DNA of 64,000 bases from Salinisphaera sp002433465. GTDB taxonomy: Bacteria > Pseudomonadota > Gammaproteobacteria > Nevskiales > Salinisphaeraceae. The notes under the pieces were generated by a model. That model saw nothing but the letters and a program-made list of their open reading frames with translations, made no database searches and was not told where the DNA came from. Made by a program: the position numbers and the translations under genes. The stretch lies in contig NZ_APNL01000013.1 of assembly GCF_040361435.1 (NCBI RefSeq), positions 62,001-126,000 of the forward strand, read 5' to 3'. Positions 7,938 to 15,193 of the stretch are shown piece by piece (the stretch's first letter is position 1; each line of letters opens with the position of its first letter).

Positions 7938-7991
7938 CGCTAACGCCAATTCGACGAAATTTGTCTACCTAACACGCAGCCGCTTTGTTAC
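7938..7991 (-). other. Degenerate attC or att remnant
   Basis: Read on the minus strand, TAACAAAGCGGCTGC, an internal GTTAGGT, and a terminal TTGGCGTTAGCGGG lie just before the first clear cassette gene. They resemble the two ends of an attC without the conserved inner GGCAACTGAGC box. Another GGCGTTAGGT abuts it at ~7990-7999. I read this as one or two decayed recombination sites at the array boundary. Confidence 0.45.
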
Positions 7992-8231
7992 CTAACGCCA
8001 CGCTGCGCCGATTAATATCAATAGCTTGCGCAATGGTCGCATCATAGGCCGACATATTAGGTCGCACAGATCATCGATAGATCGTCCGTCACGCGCCTGG
8101 GTTGCCAATGCCGCCCTGCATTGAATATCGCACGGACGGCGGTCGCGAGAAATCGCTCGATAGTCGAAGCTGGCGACGAGGGCCTCTTGGTTTGTCGCGA
8201 GCGTCACAAGCTCATACGCTGCCGATGACAA
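7992..8231 (-). CDS. Possible decayed cassette ORF
   Basis: A 79-codon open frame with no recognisable domain (starts MSSAAYELVTLATNQE, ends near LILIGAAWR). Its TAG stop falls in a GGCGTTAGG core, like the stops of the real cassettes, which is the only support. Codon use is nondescript and it may be noncoding boundary sequence between the array and the next gene. Confidence 0.25.
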   Translation of the reverse strand: MSSAAYELVTLATNQEALVASFDYRAISRDRRPCDIQCRAALATQARDGRSIDDLCDLICRPMMRPLRKLLILIGAAWR

Positions 8232-8249
8232 ACCTATCCCCTCTCGCCG

Positions 8250-9344
8250 ATGACACTTACACCAATCGCACTTACCGGCTCACCCGCCGCTATGGGCGCC
8301 GCCCACGGCAGACGCTATCGCGACGCCATTCAGCACTTCGCCGGGGAACGCACACGTATGCTCGGCTCGGCTTATTGGGTGGGGCGCGAGTTGGAGCGGG
8401 AGGCGGTGCTGGATATGGCCGCACAGTGCCTGCCGGCCCACGAGCGGCTTGATCCGGCGTTGACCGACGAACTCCGGGCCATGGCCGATGCGGCCGGGCT
8501 GGATATCGCCGAGCTGCTGGTGGTGAGCGGTTTCACCGATCTGGTGGATACGGTTTACAACAACCCGGCGAACACATTGGCCGCGCCTGCGCCACGGGCC
8601 GCCGATCAATGCACGGCGATGCTGGTGCCCGGCCAATGCTGTACCGATGGCAACGCGCTGTTCGCCCAGACCTGGGATATGCACGAAAGCGCGGCCGAGC
8701 ATGTGGTGATGATCGACGGGCGGCCCGACGATGCCCCGGCCTTTACGGCATTCACCAGCATGGGCTGCCCGGGCATGATCGGGATGAACGAGCACGGCAT
8801 TACCGTGGGCATCAACAACCTGGTGGCCGTGGACGGCCAGCCGGGCGTGACATGGAATTTCGTGGTGCGCGCGATTTTGCGCCAAAGCAATATCGAGGAC
8901 GCCCTGGCCTGTATTACCGCTACGCCGCTGGCCGGCGCCCACAACTATCTGATGCTGGATGCGAACGGCCGTGGCTTTAACGTGGAAGCCATGCCGAGCC
9001 GGCATGCGATTACCCCGCTCGAAGACCGGCCAGTGGTGCATACCAACCACTGCCTGACCGAGGCGACGCAGGCGGTCGAACGCCAACGCTTGCCAGGCTC
9101 TCAGGCATCCAGTGAGAAGCGTCTGGCACGTGCCAAGGCGCTGCTCGACGATACGAGTTCACACGATATCGACACGCTGGCCGCAATCACCCGCGACCCC
9201 GAAGCGATCTGTGTACAGGCCACGCCCAAGGTGCGGGAAGCCACCTGCGGTGCGGTGATCGCCGACCCGGCCAAGCGCACGCTATGGGCGCTGCGGGGCC
9301 TGCCGTCGGAGCAACAATACGAGCCGTTTCGACTGGCGGACTGA
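8250..9344 (+). CDS. Peptidase C45 / acyl-CoA:6-APA acyltransferase-like Ntn hydrolase
   Basis: A 364-residue member of the C45 family (isopenicillin-N acyltransferase-like). These are N-terminal-nucleophile enzymes that self-cleave before a Cys and hydrolyse or transfer acyl amides. The expected nucleophile is Cys121 in RAADQCTAMLV. The NALFAQTWDMH block (~137-147) and the GMIGMNEHGITVGINNL block (~174-190) are characteristic, as is the later THNYLML-like AHNYLMLDANG. N-terminal SPAAMGAAHGRRY is also typical. No signal peptide is seen, so it is probably cytoplasmic. Substrate is unknown; the neighbouring convergent gene is a lactonase-like hydrolase. It marks the right edge of the cassette island. 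Confidence 0.88.
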   Translation: MTLTPIALTGSPAAMGAAHGRRYRDAIQHFAGERTRMLGSAYWVGRELEREAVLDMAAQCLPAHERLDPALTDELRAMADAAGLDIAELLVVSGFTDLVDTVYNNPANTLAAPAPRAADQCTAMLVPGQCCTDGNALFAQTWDMHESAAEHVVMIDGRPDDAPAFTAFTSMGCPGMIGMNEHGITVGINNLVAVDGQPGVTWNFVVRAILRQSNIEDALACITATPLAGAHNYLMLDANGRGFNVEAMPSRHAITPLEDRPVVHTNHCLTEATQAVERQRLPGSQASSEKRLARAKALLDDTSSHDIDTLAAITRDPEAICVQATPKVREATCGAVIADPAKRTLWALRGLPSEQQYEPFRLAD

Positions 9345-9372
9345 CGCGCTGGCCATCGTGCGTTTTAGTTAA

Positions 9373-10152
9373 TCAATCGCGATACGCCGGAAAGGCCGGC
9401 AACGACCGAAAGAAGTCGAAGTCGTGGTTGGGCCAGAGCTCGGCGTTTTCGGTTGTGCCCATCTGCTTGATACGACGGATGCTGGCCAGGGCTTCGGCTT
9501 CGCGATCCTTCCAGCAGTAACCGGGGGCGATTTCGTCTGCAAGGTTTTCGGTGAGGTCGGCGGCGTCGCCGCATAGAATCACCGGCGGGCCCTTGGGCAG
9601 CTCGATGAACAGGGACATATGGCCAGCCGTATGGCCTGGCGTTTCGAAGGCATGCACGCCGGGGGCCACATCGTAATCGCCGTGCTGGATTTTCCAGCGA
9701 TCGCGATCGGCGATCTCGTCTTCGAAGATACCGCTGACTTCGCCGGTATCGGCGGCCGCGACTTCGGCGTGATGGATATGTACATCGCAACCGGGCACGT
9801 CGCACAGCCCGCCGGCGTGGTCGAAATGCAGATGGCTCAGGAACACCAGATCGATATCGGCCACGCTCAGGCCCAGCGCTTGGAGATAGTGCGGGATGCG
9901 CTGGGTCTGCGACATCTGGGGCACCTCGAACGTCGGCCGCATGGGCTCGAGATATTGCTCGCGCAGTTCGGGCGTGACGATCTTGTGATAATCGCAGCCC
10001 ACATCAAAGAGAATGCGCCCGTTCGGCGTTTCGATCAGATACGCCGGAATCGGCGCATCGATATATACGCCGTAGCCGCGATGGCGCGTAGAGACGGTCT
10101 TTTCGTAGCGGTGGGTCGCCGTGAGTAATGGATAAATTCGGGTTCGGTTCAT
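9373..10152 (-). CDS. N-acyl-homoserine-lactonase-type MBL hydrolase
   Basis: A metallo-beta-lactamase fold hydrolase of the AttM/AiiA-like lactonase family, ~259 residues from the ATG chosen (MNRTRIYPLLTA). A GTG 63 bases upstream is possible and would put it 15 nt from the previous stop; neither start has a good ribosome binding site. The full dinuclear zinc set is visible: SHLHFDHAGG, the ETPGHTAGH His, the LCGDAAD Asp and the WPNHDFD His. Family members open lactone rings, AHL signals among others, but substrate cannot be read from sequence. It is last in a minus-strand run after the kinase-phosphatase, FNT channel and cyanase and may be co-transcribed. Confidence 0.82.
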   Translation of the reverse strand: MNRTRIYPLLTATHRYEKTVSTRHRGYGVYIDAPIPAYLIETPNGRILFDVGCDYHKIVTPELREQYLEPMRPTFEVPQMSQTQRIPHYLQALGLSVADIDLVFLSHLHFDHAGGLCDVPGCDVHIHHAEVAAADTGEVSGIFEDEIADRDRWKIQHGDYDVAPGVHAFETPGHTAGHMSLFIELPKGPPVILCGDAADLTENLADEIAPGYCWKDREAEALASIRRIKQMGTTENAELWPNHDFDFFRSLPAFPAYRD

Positions 10153-10230
10153 AAGCCGGGCCCCGACTTGCGCGGCCGCCGCTCCAGCCGGTGTCGTTCT
10201 GGCGGTCTGAAACACGTGGGCTTTCGTTCT

Positions 10231-11964
10231 CTATCCACGCGCGATATAAAACAATAAACCGGCGACCACCACGCCAAGCACTGCCGACAAGCCCTTCCAG
10301 AACCGGTTGGGGTCGCGCTCGATCAGCGGTAGCCGATGGTCGGACACCAGCCCGCCGCGCGGGTGGCGCAGGTCGTAGACGAATTCGGCGACTTCGGCAT
10401 AGCGCTGGTTCGGATTCGGGTGCAGGGCCTTACGCAGGGCGCCGTCCACCCAGGCGGGCACATCGCTGTTGTAGGCGATCGCGCTGGGGTAATTGAGCCG
10501 GTTCAGATCGGCGCTGCTGCGCGCCCGCGATACGTTCGGCCCGTACGGCAGGCGGCCAGTGAGCATTTGATAGGCGATCACGCCCAGCGAATACACGTCG
10601 GAGCGGGTCGTGCCCTGCCCGCCGATGAAATATTCCGGCGCGGCGTACTGGCTGGTGCCGAGCACGTCGTCGCTGCCATGGCGCCCGGCGCTTTCGCGGA
10701 TGCCGGCGACCTCGACGGCGCCGAAATCGATGATCTTAACCGTGCCGAGCCTGTCGATGAGGATATTGTCGGGCCGCAGATCCTGGTGGATCATCTCCTG
10801 GCGATGAAAGGCGAGCACGCCCTTGCCGATCTGCTCCACGATGGGGCGCACGCTGGCCATATCGGGGCGGGGATGATCGATCATCCACTGTGTGAGCGTC
10901 TGGCCCTCGACATATTCCATGGCCACATAGACATGCGCCGGCTTGCGCCGTGGCGGCGAGGCCTTGAGCACGTGCGGGCTGTCGATACGCCGGGCGATCC
11001 ATTCCTCGAGCAGAAAGCGCTCCAGCAGCAGCGGGTCGGCCTTGAGGTCGCTGGCCGGCACTTTGAGGGCCACCGCCTGCCCGCTGTCGTTGTCGCAGGC
11101 CAGAAACACATGGCTGCGCCCGCTGATATGCAACGTACGCACGATCTCGTAGCCTTCGAAGGTCATGCGGGGTTCGAGCGTGGGCGCGAACGCCAGATCG
11201 GTGAGCCGCTCGGCGATATCGTCCGGGTCCTGTTCGTCGAGGCTGTCGACGCGCACGATCTGCACGGTGAGGTTGTCGTGGCTGCCGTGTTCGTAGGCCA
11301 TGTCCACGATGCGTTGGGCCGCGGTTTCCAGCGCATCGCCGTGGCAGGCCACGGTATCGATAAGGGTGGCATCGTCCGTGTATTCGTAGACGCCGTCGGT
11401 GGCGAGGATGAACACGTCGCCCACGTCGATCGCGAGGCGCTGGTAGTCGATTTCCACCTGATTGTTAATGCCCAGCGCCCGGGCCAGATAGCTTTCATGG
11501 CGCGACATGCGGATACGATGATCTTCGGTCAGGCGTTCGAGCGCGCCATCGCGCAGGCGATAGATACGCGCATCGCCGACATGAAACAGATAGGCGCTTG
11601 CGGCCTTGAACACCACGGCGCTGAAGGTGCACACATAGCCGCGATCCGCATCTTCGCGATACTGGCTCTGGCGCGTCTGGGCATAAAGCCAGGCGTTGAT
11701 GGCGGTAATGACGCGCTGTGCCGAATTACGAACCGACCAGGCATCCGAGGTGCAGTAGTAGTCTTCGAGAAAACTCGACACCGCGGTTTCGCTGGCGATA
11801 TGGGCCACATCGCTGCTGCTGATACCGTCGGCGATGGCCAGGGCAATGCCCTTGGACTGCAATGCCGTCCCCTCGGGTAGGCGCAGGCCGTGAAAATCCT
11901 GGTTGCGCGGTTTGCGGCCGGCCTGAGTGGCCTGACCGGCGGTGATGGCAAGCGACGTGTTCAC
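10231..11964 (-). CDS. Bifunctional PP2C phosphatase / Ser-Thr protein kinase
   Basis: A 577-residue fusion. An N-terminal PP2C phosphatase domain (~1-240) has RNQDFHG, IADGISSSD, HVGDARIYRLRDG and LATDGVYEY metal-site blocks. A eukaryote-type Ser/Thr kinase (~265-530) follows, with ALKVP as the ATP Lys region, HQDLRPDNILID as the catalytic loop and IDFGAVEV as the DFG motif. One C-terminal transmembrane helix (~553-573) anchors it. Such fusions recur beside nitrate/nitrite uptake genes in proteobacteria. Here it follows an FNT channel by ~95 bp and a cyanase, suggesting phospho-control of that transport. The kinase target is not known; all key catalytic residues appear present. Confidence 0.92.
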   Translation of the reverse strand: MNTSLAITAGQATQAGRKPRNQDFHGLRLPEGTALQSKGIALAIADGISSSDVAHIASETAVSSFLEDYYCTSDAWSVRNSAQRVITAINAWLYAQTRQSQYREDADRGYVCTFSAVVFKAASAYLFHVGDARIYRLRDGALERLTEDHRIRMSRHESYLARALGINNQVEIDYQRLAIDVGDVFILATDGVYEYTDDATLIDTVACHGDALETAAQRIVDMAYEHGSHDNLTVQIVRVDSLDEQDPDDIAERLTDLAFAPTLEPRMTFEGYEIVRTLHISGRSHVFLACDNDSGQAVALKVPASDLKADPLLLERFLLEEWIARRIDSPHVLKASPPRRKPAHVYVAMEYVEGQTLTQWMIDHPRPDMASVRPIVEQIGKGVLAFHRQEMIHQDLRPDNILIDRLGTVKIIDFGAVEVAGIRESAGRHGSDDVLGTSQYAAPEYFIGGQGTTRSDVYSLGVIAYQMLTGRLPYGPNVSRARSSADLNRLNYPSAIAYNSDVPAWVDGALRKALHPNPNQRYAEVAEFVYDLRHPRGGLVSDHRLPLIERDPNRFWKGLSAVLGVVVAGLLFYIARG

Positions 11965-12058
11965 GACCGCATCACTCGCTGGCGCAACGCGCTCGATACG
12001 GGATCACGGGGCGAACCGGTGGCCCGCCCCGTGAGTTGCCGGCATAAACGCGCGGCGA

Positions 12059-12871
12059 TCAAACGATCTCGCGCCGTGCCTGGGTACGCACGTGGGTGGA
12101 ATACAGCGTCAACCCGGTGAGCGAAATGCCGCCGACGATATTGCCCAGCACGGTTGGAATCTCGTTCCAGAAGATGTAGTCCCCCAGTGTGTAGCTGCCG
12201 CCCAGAATCAGGCCCAGCGGGAACAGGAACATGTTCACCACCGAGTGCTCGAAGCCGAGATAGAAGAACACCATGATCGGCATCCACATGGCTGCGATCT
12301 TGCCCGTGGCCGAGGTGGATACCATGGCGCCCACCACGCCCATCGACACCATCCAGTTGCACAGACAGCCGCGGATGAACAGCGTCATCCAGCCGCCGAA
12401 GCCGTGCTCCTTGTAACCCAGCGTACGGCCTTCACCGACGTGCGCAATCGTCTGGCCGACTTCGTTGACCGGTACGGAAAAGCCGTAGGTGAAGTTGATC
12501 GACATGATCACGGCCACCGTGAGCGCGCCGGCCAGATTGCCGAGAAACACCAGCCCCCAGTTTTCCAGCACCCGGGGGATAGTCACGCCCGGGCGCTTGT
12601 CCAGCCAGGCCAGCGGGGTGAGCATGAACACCCCGGTGAGCAGGTCGAACTTCATCAGGTAAAGCATGCAGAAGCCGACCGGGAACAGCACCGCGCCCAG
12701 CAGCGGGTTGCCCGTGTTCACGGTGATGGTGACCGCAAAGACCACGGCCAGCGCCAGGATCGCGCCGGCCATATAGGCACGCACGATGGTGTCGCGTCGG
12801 CCCATATAGATTTTGGATTCGCCGGAATCGACCATCTTCTTGACGAATTCCGCCGGTTCTAGATACGACAT
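12059..12871 (-). CDS. Formate/nitrite transporter (FNT) family channel
   Basis: A 270-residue inner-membrane FNT protein with about six transmembrane helices; the family forms pentameric channels for formate, nitrite, hydrosulfide or similar small anions. The N-terminal PAEFVKKMVDSGESK segment and the GNPLLGAVLFPVGFCMLY, FLGNLAGALTVAVIM and GFEHSVVNMFLFPLGL blocks are typical. Length matches FocA/NirC. It lies 54 bp after cyanase and ahead of the kinase-phosphatase on the same strand. The cyanase neighbour makes cyanate, bicarbonate or nitrite plausible cargo, but this is inferred from context only. Confidence 0.93.
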   Translation of the reverse strand: MSYLEPAEFVKKMVDSGESKIYMGRRDTIVRAYMAGAILALAVVFAVTITVNTGNPLLGAVLFPVGFCMLYLMKFDLLTGVFMLTPLAWLDKRPGVTIPRVLENWGLVFLGNLAGALTVAVIMSINFTYGFSVPVNEVGQTIAHVGEGRTLGYKEHGFGGWMTLFIRGCLCNWMVSMGVVGAMVSTSATGKIAAMWMPIMVFFYLGFEHSVVNMFLFPLGLILGGSYTLGDYIFWNEIPTVLGNIVGGISLTGLTLYSTHVRTQARREIV

Positions 12872-12925
12872 GGGTTCTCCCTGAAACGAGGTGACTGCAC
12901 CGGAATAGAGCGCTGCATCGCGGTG

Positions 12926-13372
12926 CTACCAGCGCACATAGGGCAGGAACTTGCCGTTCATGACGATCTTCACGCGATCCCCCTTGGGATGTTCTTCGCG
13001 CGCCACGTCGATGGTGAAATCGATGGCGGACATGATGCCGTCGCCAAATTCTTCGTGAATGCACTGCTTAACGCCCGGGCCGAATACCGACAGAATCTCG
13101 TAGAAGCGATAGAGCAGCGGATCGCTGGGGATGGTCTTGTCCATCCATTGCCCTTTCAGAGGGCATTCCTGCAGTGCGTCGGCGACGTCGTCGCCCAGGT
13201 CGAGCACGGCCGTGATCTTCTGGGCCTGTTCTTCGGTCGCCGAAGCTTCGCCCAGGCAGGCAGTGGCCGTCCATACCGGCGCCATGCCGATCTCGGCGGC
13301 GATTTCATCCCAACGCAGCCCCTTGGCTTTCTTGGCATCCAGAATGGCCCGGGTCATGTCTTTCTTTTCCAC
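12926..13372 (-). CDS. cynS: Cyanate hydratase (cyanase)
   Basis: Cyanase converts cyanate and bicarbonate to ammonia and CO2, detoxifying cyanate and yielding nitrogen. The GTG start chosen here has AAGGGGA five bases upstream and gives 148 residues, close to the usual 147-156; a later ATG would lose five residues. An N-terminal helical DNA-binding-like domain (~1-75) leads to the catalytic dimerisation domain. The conserved LLYRFYEIL supplies the active-site Arg and Glu and GDGIMSAIDF the Ser. The C-terminus ends GKFLPYVRW. It heads the minus-strand run with the FNT channel and kinase-phosphatase. Confidence 0.95.
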   Translation of the reverse strand: MEKKDMTRAILDAKKAKGLRWDEIAAEIGMAPVWTATACLGEASATEEQAQKITAVLDLGDDVADALQECPLKGQWMDKTIPSDPLLYRFYEILSVFGPGVKQCIHEEFGDGIMSAIDFTIDVAREEHPKGDRVKIVMNGKFLPYVRW

Positions 13373-13620
13373 AGTGTTCCCCTTGATGACGTGAGTTTCT
13401 GTCGCCCGGGCGTTGTAACGCGCGCCCCGCCGCGTACCGGTGCGACATTGACAGCGCTCACTGCAAGATACTTGCCATACCCGTCGCGATTGGTCGGCGC
13501 GACACCCGGCTGCAAACGACGCAGTCGGCGGGGCGCCGCTGCGCTTGTGGGCCACCGCGCAGGCCGCTACGGTCGTATCATCTGTATGTCATCGGCTTTT
13601 TCGGGGTATCGATAACCTGC

Positions 13621-14892
13621 ATGTATAAACGTCTGGGCGCGGGCATCACGGCCCTGCTATTTGTTGCCACCTGCGTTGCGGCTGCGGCTGCCCTGTATGG
13701 CTGGTGGCGTACCGATCACTGGAACGGACTGCCGATCCCCCAAATTGCGCTGACGCTGGCCACGGTTCTGCTGGCATGGCTTGCCAGCCGCTGGACCGAC
13801 CGACTCGCCACCGGCCTCAATGAAGGTCATCGCGTATGGCAGCGCCGTCTGCGGCGCTGGCTCAACGTGGAGGACGGCGAACGCTTTCGCGAAGCCGACC
13901 TCGTCGCCGCGATGCTGCATCTGGCGATATGGCTGGCCGTGCCGCTCGCCTTACTGGGTATCTGGGGGCTGTCCCGGGCCAGCTTCGACATGCTCCGGCA
14001 TCTCGCCTGGACCGGGTTCAACCTCGGCCAGGTCCAGATCGTGCCGGCCCAGCTGATCATGGGTGCCCTGTTGCTGGTACTGCTGGCCACCGTCATCCGC
14101 TGGCTGACCGGGCGCATGGAGAACCAGTGGCTGGCGCGCACGCCCATGGAAACCCATACCCGCGAGGCGGTGGCCACGATTACCGGCTACGTGCTGTTCG
14201 TGATCGCGGCCCTCGTGGTGCTCAGCTATGTGGGCCTCGACCTCACCAAGCTGGCGTTCATCGCCGGCGCGTTGTCGGTGGGTATCGGCTTCGGGCTGCA
14301 GACGATCGTGAACAACTTCGTCTCGGGGCTTATCCTGTTGTTCGAACAGCCGGTGCGGCGCGGCAACTACATCACCGTGGGCGAAACCGAAGGCTTCGTC
14401 CGCCGGATTCGTATTCGTGCGACCGAGATCGAGACGCTGCAACGCACGACCGTGGTCGTGCCCAACTCCGAGCTGCTGACCCTGCACCTGAAGAACTGGA
14501 ACCTGCGTGATCGCTACGGGCGAATCGGCTGCCCGGTCGGCGTGGCTTACGGCAGCGACGTGCGACTGGTGGAACGGCTCCTGATGGAAGTCGCCGACGA
14601 GCACAAGGACGTCATCAGCGATGGGCGTGGCGGCGTGCCGAAGCCGGTTGCCCTGTTCCGCGGCTTTGGCAATTCCACCCTCGACTTCGAGCTGCGCTGT
14701 TTCATCCGCGATGTGACCCGGCGCTTCTTCGTGGTATCGGACCTGAATTTCGCTATCGACGCCGCTTTTCGCGAACACGATGTCACCATCGCCTTTCCGC
14801 AGCTCGACGTTTGGCATCGCAGCCTACCGCCCACCCCACAGCCGCCCGTTGATAGCGGCGACGACGCGCCGGACAACACGCGCCCGGACTGA
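13621..14892 (+). CDS. MscS-family mechanosensitive channel (1 of 3)
   Basis: A 423-residue inner-membrane channel. Four to five hydrophobic segments precede the MscS core, whose pore-lining helix reads AGALSVGIGFGLQTIVNNFVSG (Gly/Ala-rich, residues ~217-238), followed by the beta domain (VRRGNYITVGETEGFVRRIRIRATEIET). The VVVPNSELLT and later FRGFGNSTLDFELRCFIRDV blocks belong to the cytoplasmic vestibule. It relieves turgor on hypo-osmotic shock. The gene starts 248 bp from the divergent cyanase gene. The extra N-terminal helices compared with E. coli MscS make it a mid-sized MscS-like protein. Confidence 0.93.
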   Translation: MYKRLGAGITALLFVATCVAAAAALYGWWRTDHWNGLPIPQIALTLATVLLAWLASRWTDRLATGLNEGHRVWQRRLRRWLNVEDGERFREADLVAAMLHLAIWLAVPLALLGIWGLSRASFDMLRHLAWTGFNLGQVQIVPAQLIMGALLLVLLATVIRWLTGRMENQWLARTPMETHTREAVATITGYVLFVIAALVVLSYVGLDLTKLAFIAGALSVGIGFGLQTIVNNFVSGLILLFEQPVRRGNYITVGETEGFVRRIRIRATEIETLQRTTVVVPNSELLTLHLKNWNLRDRYGRIGCPVGVAYGSDVRLVERLLMEVADEHKDVISDGRGGVPKPVALFRGFGNSTLDFELRCFIRDVTRRFFVVSDLNFAIDAAFREHDVTIAFPQLDVWHRSLPPTPQPPVDSGDDAPDNTRPD

Positions 14893-14933
14893 GCCGGGCC
14901 TCGTTCCGTGCCCGGTACCGGCTAGGGGCGACC

Positions 14934-15191
14934 CTAGGCCGGGCGGCCGAGACGGATCGGCCCGCGCGCGTTGCGAATATCCACCGGCCGGCCGCCCTGC
15001 GTGGCAACGATTTCGCCTGTATCGATCAGCCGCGCGGCCGCTGCGCGCACCTCGTCCATATGACCTCGCCACTCGTTCGCCGACCACAGGCCCCGCGCGA
15101 CTTCGGAAGGACAGATCGTGGCACCGCGCCGACGTGCGTCAACGCCCTCAAGAATCGCAGTTTCGATCGCGTTGTATGCAGAATCGGTCAT
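14934..15191 (-). CDS. DUF3253 domain protein
   Basis: An 85-residue small protein of the DUF3253 family: an N-terminal helix (AYNAIETAILEGVDAR), the family-typical GATICPSEVARGLW, and EVRAAAARLIDTGEIVATQGGRPVD, which looks like a winged helix-turn-helix. Function is unknown; a DNA-binding role is a guess from the fold. It ends two bases before the downstream gene's stop region and lies just after (3' of) nothing but the AP-superfamily gene's end at 15194, both on the minus strand, so it is upstream of that gene's terminus rather than its operon leader. Confidence 0.8.
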   Translation of the reverse strand: MTDSAYNAIETAILEGVDARRRGATICPSEVARGLWSANEWRGHMDEVRAAAARLIDTGEIVATQGGRPVDIRNARGPIRLGRPA

Positions 15192-15193
15192 GC

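Larger units (their letters stand above)
5471..7991 (-). mobile_element. Integron gene-cassette array without integrase (CALIN)
   Basis: A run of minus-strand genes, each followed at its 3' end by an attC site. Four attC sites are clear (around 5471, 6513, 6945 and 7311) and a fifth is degenerate (~7938). They share GCCTAAC/GTTAGGC-like cores, a conserved TTGACCG...GGCAACTGAGCTT inner pair and an AAAGCGC hairpin, so they form one homogeneous family as in chromosomal integrons. The genes are AT-richer than their surroundings, and three of the stop codons lie in the attC core. No tyrosine recombinase of the IntI type is in the window; it would be expected near 8 kb on the plus strand, where a C45 hydrolase starts instead. 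Confidence 0.85.

Noticed and set aside
10336..11880. A 514-codon frame antisense to the kinase-phosphatase
   Set aside because: It is a shadow frame caused by high GC in the real gene; the minus-strand protein has full catalytic motifs.
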